Source: Eisenbergiella sp963559585 (lineage in GTDB: Bacteria; Bacillota; Clostridia; Lachnospirales; Lachnospiraceae). From it: a stretch of 64,000 nt of DNA. Within the stretch, counting starts at the first letter, position 1. Each line of letters opens with the position of its first letter. The stretch is from positions 1 through 64,000 of the forward strand of contig CAUWLJ010000007.1 in assembly GCA_963559585.1 (NCBI GenBank), read 5' to 3'. A program made the translations under genes and the position numbers. Of this stretch, positions 24,244-31,183 are shown piece after piece. The notes beneath the pieces are model-generated. The model saw nothing but the letters and a program-made list of their open reading frames with translations. It ran no database searches and had not been told where the DNA came from.

Positions 24244-25995
24244 GTGAGCAATCAAAGTGATGAAAAGAAGAATGTAACAAATGTCAGAAAACTTGCGGAT
24301 AAAGCCGCCGGGGCAGCCTTTGGCTGCCTGGCGGTTTTTATGCTGTTCACCAGCTTCCGCCTGTGCCTGGGAAACGATATCTGGTATGACGAGCTTTTTA
24401 CGGAAGGCTTTATATCCCAGCCCCTGGAAAGGATGCTCTCCCTTGCGGCGCGGGATGTGCACCCGCCGCTGTATTATATCATCGTGAAAGGGGCGGTGGA
24501 GCTGGCTCACTTCTTTGTTCCCGGGGTGGATGCGGTGACGGTGAGCAAGATGGTTTCGGTGATTCCTTTCCTGCTTCTGCTTCTTTACAGTGCCACTCTG
24601 GTAAGGAAGCGGTACGGCTGGCTGTGCGCCGGGCTGTTTTCCTTCTGTATCCTTGCCATGCCCCAGCTGTCCGGCTTTACCGTGGAGGTGCGGATGTACA
24701 GCTGGGCCATGTTCTTTATTACGGCGGCGTATTTTCATGGGATGGAGATAACGTTCCGGGGAGGAAAAACATGCGCGGCGGGACAGGCAAATATTGCGGG
24801 CAGGACATGCGCGGCGGGACAGACGAATATTGCGGGCGGGACATGCGCGGCGGGACAGACGAATATTGCGGGCGGGATGCGCACGGCGGGGCAGACGCGC
24901 CATGAGGGAACGGCGCGCCGGAAAGGGTACGTTCACCACTGGGCGGCCTTCATCCTGTACGGGATCTGTGCGGCCTACACCCATTATTTTGCGGCGGTGG
25001 CGGCGGCCTGCCTGTACCTGTTTCTGGCGGGGATGCTGCTGTGGAGAAGAAAAGCGGGGAATAAGAGAGAAGGCACAAAGGCGGGGAATGAGAGAGAAGA
25101 TGCGAAAGACTGGCGGTGGTGGCTGGGCGGCGCGGCCCTGTCCGTGCTGGCTTACCTGCCCTGGCTGGGCGTGGTGGTTTCCCAGGTGTCTGCGGTGAAG
25201 GAGAATTACTGGATCCTGCCGCTTACCTGGAGCTGCTTCGGCGGCTGTGTGAAATTCGTGCTCAAGCCCTCCACCGGATATATGTGGCTGGATTATCTTC
25301 TGGCAGTGGCGGCTTTTGGACTGCTGGCCCTGTTTCTGGTGCGTGCTTTTTTCAGAAGGAAAAAGGATACGGAGGAATGGCAGGCGGCGGTGTGGGCTTC
25401 TGGCGGAATCTGGATACTGGGAGGGACGGCTTTGTTCGGGATCCTGGTATCCTTCCTGATGCGTCCCATTTTCATCTACAGATATATGCTGCCCGCCCTG
25501 GGCTGCTTCTGGTTCTGCTTTGCCTGGTACGTGAGCAGACAGAAAAGGCTTTTGATGGTTCCGGCCCTGGCCCTTCTTCTGGGCGTTGGCCTGGCGGATT
25601 ACAAATCCTTTGCAGAAGTGGAGATGTACAGAAGGACACAGATGGAGCGCACTCTAAAAGAACTGGAGGGACTGGGTGAGGACAGCGTGGTGCTGTTTAA
25701 TTTTGACCAGGTTCAGGCGGTGGCCGGTTTTTATCTGGATCAGGAAACCTGGCTCTACGGCTCCCGGCCGGAGGAGCTGATACAGGAAATGTTCCCGAAG
25801 CTGTCAGGCGGCGTGGATACTGCCTGGATTCGGGAAAAGCTGGAGGAAGGCCGGACGGTCTGGTTTGTGGGAAGCAATCAGGCCAGAGAGGCGATCCTGG
25901 CGGAGTGGAGGAAGGAAGGAATCCGGGTGGAGGAGCAGGTGGACGGCTGCCTGCTGGAGAGGTACTGGTTTAACCTGTACCGGCTGGGCTGCTGA
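24244..25995 (+). CDS. GT39-type membrane glycosyltransferase with in-frame repeats
   Basis: Polytopic 583-aa protein of the ArnT/PMT-like (GT-C fold) group, which moves sugars from polyprenyl phosphate to acceptors outside the membrane. The first luminal loop has the typical WYDELFTEG acidic motif and DVHPPLYYII, then many hydrophobic helices. Residues about 176-218 are three perfect-to-near-perfect 12-aa repeats (TCAAGQTNIAGG-type) plus a partial one, and a second duplicated 9-aa unit (KAGNKREGT / KAGNEREDA) lies near 275-292. The start is GTG at 24244. Acceptor and sugar are unknown. No terminator separates it from thrS. Confidence 0.85.
   Translation: MSNQSDEKKNVTNVRKLADKAAGAAFGCLAVFMLFTSFRLCLGNDIWYDELFTEGFISQPLERMLSLAARDVHPPLYYIIVKGAVELAHFFVPGVDAVTVSKMVSVIPFLLLLLYSATLVRKRYGWLCAGLFSFCILAMPQLSGFTVEVRMYSWAMFFITAAYFHGMEITFRGGKTCAAGQANIAGRTCAAGQTNIAGGTCAAGQTNIAGGMRTAGQTRHEGTARRKGYVHHWAAFILYGICAAYTHYFAAVAAACLYLFLAGMLLWRRKAGNKREGTKAGNEREDAKDWRWWLGGAALSVLAYLPWLGVVVSQVSAVKENYWILPLTWSCFGGCVKFVLKPSTGYMWLDYLLAVAAFGLLALFLVRAFFRRKKDTEEWQAAVWASGGIWILGGTALFGILVSFLMRPIFIYRYMLPALGCFWFCFAWYVSRQKRLLMVPALALLLGVGLADYKSFAEVEMYRRTQMERTLKELEGLGEDSVVLFNFDQVQAVAGFYLDQETWLYGSRPEELIQEMFPKLSGGVDTAWIREKLEEGRTVWFVGSNQAREAILAEWRKEGIRVEEQVDGCLLERYWFNLYRLGC
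24769..24897 (+). repeat. In-frame 36-bp tandem repeat inside the GT39 gene
   Basis: Units at 24769-24804, 24805-24840 and 24841-24876, then a partial unit to 24897. Units 2 and 3 are identical; unit 1 differs at a few positions. Because 36 is a multiple of three, copy-number change would lengthen or shorten a loop by 12 residues without breaking the frame. Confidence 0.95.
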
Positions 25996-26029
25996 TCGCA
26001 GCAGCCTCAAATGCCTGCCGTTTGGAACG
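25996..26029 (+). repeat. Dispersed 34-bp intergenic repeat, copy 2
   Basis: Same sequence family as 6211-6244 (starts TCGCAGCAGCCTCAAA). It begins directly after the GT39 stop codon. Confidence 0.6.
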
Positions 26030-26070
26030 TGAGGACGTGCTCCGGGAGTGAGCGGCGGGGAAATTTCTGC

Positions 26071-26099
26071 TTTACACCGGGCAGAACATATGCTACAGT
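26071..26099 (+). promoter_or_regulatory. Promoter of the cobalamin-riboswitch operon
   Basis: TTTACA at 26071-26076 and TACAGT at 26094-26099 with a 17-bp spacer. The transcript would start near 26106, just before the aptamer. Confidence 0.5.
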
Positions 26100-26139
26100 C
26101 AGAAAGCGGATGCTTTTTGCATCTGCACAACTACATAGG

Positions 26140-26311
26140 AACTGCGGTGCTCCGACGGAGTGAAAAGGGAATGGGGTGAGAATCCCCAGCAGAGCCGCTG
26201 CTGTATGGAATGGCAAGGCCGGCAGTAAGCCACTGGAGGGATCCGGGAAGGCGCCGGCTGTGGAGATCTGAGAGGATCCCGGCATTCCAAGCCAGAATAC
26301 CTGCCGCAGCT
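26140..26311 (+). promoter_or_regulatory. Cobalamin (B12) riboswitch aptamer
   Basis: The conserved elements occur in the right order: GGTGC (26146-26150), GAAAAGGGAA (26162-26171), GGGGTGAGAATCCCC (26173-26187), AGCCGCTGCTGTA (26193-26205) and the B12-box-type GCCAGAATACCTGCC (26291-26305). The closing P1 stem is CTGCGG (26142-26147) with CCGCAG (26304-26309). It should bind adenosyl- or other cobalamins and shut off the corrinoid transporter genes downstream. This is what identifies that transporter as corrinoid rather than siderophore specific. Confidence 0.9.
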
Positions 26312-26379
26312 TCGGAAGCATAGGATATGGATATGCTTCGGCACAGACTTCTCCGGAACTGGGAAGGACTGGGCGCAAG

Positions 26380-26412
26380 AAACCGGGAGGATGGAAGAAC
26401 CGGTTTTCTTTC
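26380..26412 (+). terminator. Candidate riboswitch-controlled terminator
   Basis: AAACCGG (26380-26386) pairs with CCGGTTT (26400-26406) around a 13-base loop and continues into TTCTTT. It lies about 70 bases after the aptamer, where an expression platform is expected. Confidence 0.4.
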
Positions 26413-26651
26413 CGTGGACGGCGGGCCGTGCCGCAGGGACAACTGGCTGCCACCGCGGGGGCTTGCGCGTAAGATGGAGAATGTGCTGTTTTGCCTGAAT
26501 GGGTGAAGCAGCTTTTTTGTACCATGGGAGAAGGCTTCTCCGGGAGCGGCCGCATTCTCCGGTCTGCGTCGATGCAGGAAATCCAGAGAAAAAGGCCGCT
26601 GAAGCGGGCTGGGACATGCCTGTCTGAAAGCGGCGGAATGAGGAGGCAGTT
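26413..26651 (+). other. Remaining untranslated leader of the corrinoid operon
   Basis: About 240 bases with no gene and several GC-rich hairpins, for example GGAGAAG/CTTCTCC near 26528-26542 and GCCGCT/AGCGGC just before the SD. I see no second aptamer. The last hairpin could influence access to the ribosome site (AGGAGG). Confidence 0.4.
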
Positions 26652-27728
26652 ATGAAAAAGAAACTGATTTTGGCCCTGGTAATGGGGCTGGCGCTGAATC
26701 TGGCCGCATGCGGACAGAAGGGGGCGGATGGAACGCAGGCACAGACGGCTGCGGAGGAGACACAGAGCGATGCGCAGACCTCTGCCGGGACGGCAGGCAC
26801 ACAGGCGGAGAGCACGGAATCGCAGGGCACGGAGGCAGAGACTACAGGAACAGAGGCAGAGACGGGTACGGCCGCCGGACAGGGAAGCCTGCCCACCCAG
26901 GATCGGGCAGGAAACAGCATCCAGGTACCGGAGGAGACGGAGCGCATCATTTCCCTGATGCCCGCATCCACCCAGATACTGACGGATCTGGGACTGAAGG
27001 ATCAGATCATTGCAGTGGATACCCAGTCTCCCATGTATGAGGAATTTTCCGAAGAGGTGCTGCAGTTCGATATGCTGGAGCCTGACCTGGAGCAGATCAT
27101 CGGTTCTGAGCCGGATGTAATCTTTGTGAGCAATCTGAGCAGCCAGGGAGGAGAGGATATTTTTGCCGGTGTGAGAGACGCCGGGATCTGCGTGGCGGAG
27201 ATTCCTACTTCAAATACCATCCAGGATCTGAAGCTGGACGTTCAGTTCGTGGCCGACTGTGTGGGAAAGAGCGCAGAGGGCGCAGAGCTGGTGGCGCAGA
27301 TGGAGGAGGAGATCGCAGCCGTGAAGGCCATCGGCGACACCATCACGGAGAAAAAGACGGTGCTGTTTGAGATTTCTCCCCTTCCCTATCTGTACAGCTT
27401 CGGAAACGGTGTATATCTGAATGAAATGCTCGAGCTGATCGGAGCTGAAAATGTGCTGGCAGATCAGGAGGGATGGATCTCCGTGACGGAGGAGAGCGCG
27501 GTGGCGGCCAACCCGGACGTGATCCTGACTAACGACAATTTCTCCAGCGAGGATCCTGTGGCGGAGATCCTGGCCCGTCCCGGCTGGGAAAATGTGACGG
27601 CGGTGGCTCAAAAGCAGGTAGCCTACATCGACAACGGAAGCAGCAGCCTTCCCAACCATCACATCGTGGATGCCCTGAAGGAGATGGCAAAGGCGGTTTA
27701 TCCTGACGAGTTTGCCGGGCTTGAATAG
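26652..27728 (+). CDS. btuF: Corrinoid ABC transporter, substrate-binding lipoprotein (BtuF-like)
   Basis: 358-aa receptor that would bind cobalamin or cobinamide at the cell surface. Residues 1-20 are a lipoprotein signal (LNLAAC, Cys20), followed by a Thr/Glu/Gly-rich tether to about residue 78, then a class III binding-protein fold (ERIISLMPASTQILTDLGL; SEPDVIFVSN). The fold alone does not tell iron-siderophore from B12 receptors; the B12 riboswitch upstream and the adenosyltransferase-like gene downstream decide for corrinoids. AGGAGG precedes the ATG. First gene of a four-gene operon. Confidence 0.88.
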   Translation: MKKKLILALVMGLALNLAACGQKGADGTQAQTAAEETQSDAQTSAGTAGTQAESTESQGTEAETTGTEAETGTAAGQGSLPTQDRAGNSIQVPEETERIISLMPASTQILTDLGLKDQIIAVDTQSPMYEEFSEEVLQFDMLEPDLEQIIGSEPDVIFVSNLSSQGGEDIFAGVRDAGICVAEIPTSNTIQDLKLDVQFVADCVGKSAEGAELVAQMEEEIAAVKAIGDTITEKKTVLFEISPLPYLYSFGNGVYLNEMLELIGAENVLADQEGWISVTEESAVAANPDVILTNDNFSSEDPVAEILARPGWENVTAVAQKQVAYIDNGSSSLPNHHIVDALKEMAKAVYPDEFAGLE

Positions 27729-27795
27729 GAGCAGGCAGATCAGATAAGCGGACAGGATAAGTCCTAGATACGAGAGGAAAAACCGGATTGGAAGA

Positions 27796-28815
27796 ATGAA
27801 GAAGAAAAAAGTACGTTACCTGATGGTTCTCCTGTTCTGCCTCGCCGCTCTGGCGGCGGGGATCGGCGTGGGAAGCGTGCCGGTGTCTCCAGGGGATGTG
27901 CTGAGGATCCTGGGAAACAGGCTGTTTGGGCTTGCACTGCCCAAGGATCTGGCAGGAACGCAGATGTCCATTGTGTGGACGCTGCGCCTGCCAAGAAGCC
28001 TGTGCGCTTTTCTGGTGGGAGGGGCTCTGGCAGCCAGCGGCACGGTGATGCAGTCGGTTCTGCGCAATCCTCTTGCCAGCAGCTATACCCTGGGCGTTTC
28101 CTCCGGCGCTTCCCTGGGAGCCGCCCTGGTGATCGTGACCGGGTTTGCTTTTCCCGTCCTTGGCTTCCTTACCCTTCCGGCCGCAGGCTTTGTGTTCGGC
28201 CTGGGTACGGTGATGGGGGTGCTTCTTTTTGCCTCCAGGATGGATCGGGGGTTTCAGAATCAGACCATCATCCTGGCGGGCATGGTGTTCTCCCTTTTCG
28301 TCAATGCCTGTCTGACCATGGTGAGCGCCCTGAATCAGGGTTATATGCAGCAGCTGATGCTGTGGCAGATGGGCAGCTTTTCCGGAAAGAACTGGGAGCA
28401 GGTGGGGATTCTGGCCGTGGCAGCCGTTTTCGGAGTACTGTACCTGTGCCGCTATGCCAGGCATATGGATATGATGACCTTTGGAGAGGAAGCCGCGAAG
28501 ACAATGGGGGTGGACACGGAGCGCACCAAGAAAAAGCTGATCGCAGCAGCCTCCCTTCTCACCGGGACGGCGGTGTGCTTTACAGGCACCATCGGCTTTC
28601 TGGATCTGGTGGCGCCCCATGTGGCAAGGAAAATTTTCGGCCCGGCGCATCGGTATGTGCTGCCCGTTTCCGCGCTGATGGGCGGGGCCTTCATGGTGCT
28701 GGCCGATCTGGCGGCACGCACCCTTCTTGCCCCCACGGAGCTGCCGGTGGGCGCGGTGACGGCGCTGCTTGGCGCGCCCTTCTTTGCCTGGATCTATTTC
28801 CGGGGAAAAGGATGA
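27796..28815 (+). CDS. btuC: Corrinoid ABC transporter, permease (BtuC/FecCD family)
   Basis: 339-aa membrane protein of the FecCD/BtuC family with about ten helices. Family blocks include TLRLPRSLCAFLVGGALAASG, NPLASSYTLGVSSGASLG and the cytoplasmic coupling segment near GTIGFLDLVAPHVAR. It starts 67 bp after the binding protein gene. Its stop overlaps a possible ATG at 28812 of the following frame, but the ATPase most probably starts 100 bases later. Confidence 0.92.
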   Translation: MKKKKVRYLMVLLFCLAALAAGIGVGSVPVSPGDVLRILGNRLFGLALPKDLAGTQMSIVWTLRLPRSLCAFLVGGALAASGTVMQSVLRNPLASSYTLGVSSGASLGAALVIVTGFAFPVLGFLTLPAAGFVFGLGTVMGVLLFASRMDRGFQNQTIILAGMVFSLFVNACLTMVSALNQGYMQQLMLWQMGSFSGKNWEQVGILAVAAVFGVLYLCRYARHMDMMTFGEEAAKTMGVDTERTKKKLIAAASLLTGTAVCFTGTIGFLDLVAPHVARKIFGPAHRYVLPVSALMGGAFMVLADLAARTLLAPTELPVGAVTALLGAPFFAWIYFRGKG

Positions 28816-28910
28816 ACGGGGGCAGGACGATCCGCCGGTTTGTGCCGCAGCGTAAAAAATCGTGGAAACTGCACAGCCGAAGCCAGAAACGCTCCGGCAT
28901 GGAGGCAAAA

Positions 28911-29717
28911 ATGAAAAATATCCTTCAGTTAGAACAGGTATGTGCGGGATATGGGAAAAAAGAGATCCTGCACCGGATTTCCTTTAGCCTTCCGGAGGGA
29001 AGGCGGCTGGCCGTCCTGGGGCCCAATGGCAGCGGGAAAACCACCCTTCTGCGGGTGATCGCGGGCCTTCTGCCGGCAGAGGGAAGCGTGCTGCTTTCCG
29101 GCCATGAGGTGTCCGGCCTGAAGCGGGAGGAGCTGGCCCGCAGGGTGGCCATGATGAGCCAGTTTTCAGGCGCGTCCCTTCCCTATACGGTGATGGAGAC
29201 GGTGCTGATGGGGAGGTTCGTCCACCGCGGAAAAGGGATGTTTGCGGGAAAGACGAAGAAAGACTTCCAGGTGGCCGGGGCCTGTATCCGGGCGGCCGGG
29301 CTTGACGGACTGGCTGAGGCCGATGTGACAGCACTTTCCGGCGGCCAGCTTCAGCGGGTATTCCTGGCCAGGACGCTGGCCCAGGAGCCTTCCCTGATCC
29401 TGCTGGACGAGCCCACCAGCCATCTGGATCTGAAATATCAGACGGAGCTGATGGATTACCTGAAGGACTGGGGCATGCAGGAGGGGCACACCGTGGTAGG
29501 GGTGCTCCACGATATTAATCTGGCCTTCCGTCTTGCCGATACCTTCCTTTTTCTGAAGGAGGGAAGGGTGATGGCATACGGCGGAGCGGAGGTGATCACA
29601 CCACAGCTTCTGAACCGGATTTATGATATGGATGTGGCCGCCTACATGCGCCAGTCCGCTGACAGAATGGAGGATTTGATCAATGGAAAAGGAAACAAAA
29701 TACAGAAGTCCCTATGA
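28911..29717 (+). CDS. btuD: Corrinoid ABC transporter, ATP-binding protein (BtuD/FecE family)
   Basis: 268-aa ATPase. Walker A is GPNGSGKTT, the Q-loop is MSQFSG, the signature is LSGGQLQR, Walker B is LILLDEPTSHLD and the H-loop is VLHDIN. The start at 28911 has a perfect GGAGG (28901-28905) five bases upstream. Longer starts at 28812 or 28899 are open but add a basic leader foreign to the family; the in-frame stretch before 28812 is the permease gene read in another frame. It overlaps the next gene by 35 bases. Confidence 0.92.
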   Translation: MKNILQLEQVCAGYGKKEILHRISFSLPEGRRLAVLGPNGSGKTTLLRVIAGLLPAEGSVLLSGHEVSGLKREELARRVAMMSQFSGASLPYTVMETVLMGRFVHRGKGMFAGKTKKDFQVAGACIRAAGLDGLAEADVTALSGGQLQRVFLARTLAQEPSLILLDEPTSHLDLKYQTELMDYLKDWGMQEGHTVVGVLHDINLAFRLADTFLFLKEGRVMAYGGAEVITPQLLNRIYDMDVAAYMRQSADRMEDLINGKGNKIQKSL

Positions 29718-30210
29718 AGCCTACCCTTTCCTGGCAGACGCTTCGGAGGATCTGCGCTGTGATTTTGAACTGCTCACCGACGAGATTTCCAGCCTGACAG
29801 GCCTTCTGGCGGCAAAGGTGGAGGACGAAAGCCTGCGGCAGGAGCTTCTGTGGATCGACGAGCTGGTTTATCACGCCAATCCCACCCTCAGGACACGTTT
29901 TACCATCACTCAGGAGGAAATAGACTGGCTGAAGGAACGCACCCGGCAGCTTCAGAGAGAGGCCGCCGGAGATGTACACCGCTTCGTCCTTCCCTGCGGC
30001 TGCGAAGCCGCAGCCCTGGCCCACATCCTGCGGGTCAAAGGGAAAATGCTGGTCCGCCTCATTTACCGCCACATGGAGCAGGGTGGCCGTGGAGAGGAAG
30101 GCCTGCTGGATTTCTGTAACCTCCTGTCCGGCTACTTTTTCGGCATTGCCCTTCTTCTCAACCGCGGGAGCAAAACGCCGGAGAGGGATTTTGTGAGCAG
30201 GAATTATTGA
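29683..30210 (+). CDS. Divergent PduO-type ATP:corrinoid adenosyltransferase-like protein
   Basis: 175-aa helical protein. Its C-terminal half resembles PduO-type cob(I)alamin adenosyltransferases: HRFVLPCGCEAAALAHILR matches the FVLPGG-x-AA-x-LH region, and LLDFCNLLSGYFFGIALLLN matches the LNRLSDYLFVLAR helix. The N-terminal ATP-binding G-D-x-G-x-T segment of canonical enzymes is not visible and the RRAER-like arginines are altered, so activity is uncertain. Overlap with the ATPase gene by 35 bases and the upstream B12 riboswitch support a role in corrinoid handling, as enzyme, chaperone or degenerate homologue. Confidence 0.65.
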   Translation: MEKETKYRSPYEAYPFLADASEDLRCDFELLTDEISSLTGLLAAKVEDESLRQELLWIDELVYHANPTLRTRFTITQEEIDWLKERTRQLQREAAGDVHRFVLPCGCEAAALAHILRVKGKMLVRLIYRHMEQGGRGEEGLLDFCNLLSGYFFGIALLLNRGSKTPERDFVSRNY

Positions 30211-30360
30211 TCGCTTTTGCGGGCGGCGTGCCGTGCAGCCATGCCTGTACGGATATTTGGCGGCTGCCGCAGGGGAAATGCCGTAAAGCGCCCTGCCGCT
30301 TTCACTGTTTTTCTATCAAAATTTATGTATGACCTGCCTTCCTTCTGAGAATACTATGCT

Positions 30361-30448
30361 GGAGCGTGTTTGAAAATTCATTCCCGCGTCTGTACGCCCC
30401 GTAAAGCGGGACGCACGGACGGCAGAAAGCAGCTTTCAAACAGGCTCC
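30361..30448 (+). repeat. 88-bp inverted-repeat intergenic element, GCGTGT-family
   Basis: The ends are imperfect 15-bp inverted repeats: GGAGCGTGTTTGAAA (30361-30375) and TTTCAAACAGGCTCC (30434-30448). The left end matches the element at 22191, and a right-end-like sequence (TTTTAAACACGCTC) lies at 4364-4378. It has no coding content, like a small MITE or structural repeat. Confidence 0.6.
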
Positions 30449-30502
30449 AGAACCCATTATCGGTTATCTGGATGCCGCGGACGCGGCGGAATGGAGGAAA
30501 AA

Positions 30503-30814
30503 ATGGCAGAATTAAAGTGTGCGGTGGAAAGCTGTACCTACAACAGCGACAGATGCTGCTGCAAGGGCGACATTATGGTGGGCGGAAGCAGCGCCCGCAG
30601 GGAAGAGGATACCTGCTGTGAAAGCTTCAGGGAAAGAAGCGGCGGGAGCGCATCCAACGCCCTTAATCCTGAAAGACGCATCAGCATTGACTGCGAAGCG
30701 GTGAAATGTGTTTATAACACAGACTGCAGATGCTGTGCGGAGCATGTGGACATCAAAGGAAACGGAGCCTGCTCCTGTACGGAGACGGCCTGCGCTACCT
30801 TTAAAGAAAAGTAA
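30503..30814 (+). CDS. DUF1540 protein (two cysteine-rich copies)
   Basis: 103-aa protein with two copies of the DUF1540 motif: CAVESCTYNSDRCCCKGDI then CCESF near the front, and CEAVKCVYNTDCRCCAEHV then CATF at the back. Eight-cysteine patterns like this suggest metal binding, and the family is typical of spore-forming or anaerobic Clostridia; its role is not established. ATG at 30503 is preferred because GGAGG lies five bases upstream, inside the alternative start at 30491. A strong terminator follows. Confidence 0.85.
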   Translation: MAELKCAVESCTYNSDRCCCKGDIMVGGSSARREEDTCCESFRERSGGSASNALNPERRISIDCEAVKCVYNTDCRCCAEHVDIKGNGACSCTETACATFKEK

Positions 30815-30849
30815 AAGGATTTTAAGGAAAAGGAAAAAGCAGCAGAAGG

Positions 30850-30887
30850 ATACGGCCTCACGGGAATTCCCGGGGCCGTATATTTTT
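30850..30887 (+). terminator. Intrinsic terminator after the DUF1540 gene
   Basis: ATACGGCC (30850-30857) pairs with GGCCGTAT (30874-30881), with an inner CGGG-AATT-CCCG hairpin, followed by ATTTTTAAT. It runs straight into the repeat element starting at 30889. Confidence 0.8.
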
Positions 30888-30888
30888 A

Positions 30889-31023
30889 ATACAATAGGAA
30901 AGTTCCTTTCCTATTGTATAAAAAAGAACGCTCCGCTGTGGATGCGCACTCGCGCGGGAGGTAGATATTGCCTGACGGCAATCGCGCTCGGCGCGGGTGT
31001 GCGTCAAGACGTACACCTTTTTT
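30889..31023 (+). repeat. Structured dispersed element of about 128 bp, copy A
   Basis: Nearly identical to the reverse complement of 41354-41481. It opens with a perfect 14-bp inverted repeat (ATACAATAGGAAAG / CTTTCCTATTGTAT, 3-base loop). The centre has ATTGCC-TGAC-GGCAAT flanked by GC-rich complementary arms, and the end is a terminator-like hairpin (GTGTGCGTC / GACGTACAC, then T6 at 31018-31023). It could be a small structured RNA or a non-autonomous mobile element. Frames read across it are by-products. Confidence 0.85.
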
Positions 31024-31183
31024 ATAAATATAAGAAAATTGATGTGCAAAAAGAAATTATTACAAATTTAAAGTTTTGTATTGCATAAAAAGAGGATGTG
31101 AGATATGATTTTTATATCAAAAATGCCATAAAAGGGAAGCACACAAAAAACAGTGTAAGGGCATAAATAAGGAGGGAACGATT

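Noticed and set aside
22870..24984. 704-codon open frame opposite thrS and the GT39 gene
   Set aside because: Runs across the end of thrS and the tandem repeats in antisense; composition is that of a shadow frame.
27529..28908. 459-codon open frame opposite btuC
   Set aside because: Antisense shadow; btuC has clear family motifs on the plus strand.
26652..29717. Iron-siderophore specificity for the ABC transporter
   Set aside because: The protein families allow it, but the cobalamin riboswitch at 26140-26311 and the adenosyltransferase-like gene favour corrinoids.
30708..31088. 126-codon frame reading through the DUF1540 end and repeat copy A (and the similar 112-codon frame at 41090-41428)
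   Set aside because: The shared peptide MRTRAGGRYCLTAIALGAG comes only from the dispersed 128-bp element; the frames have no SD and differ outside it.
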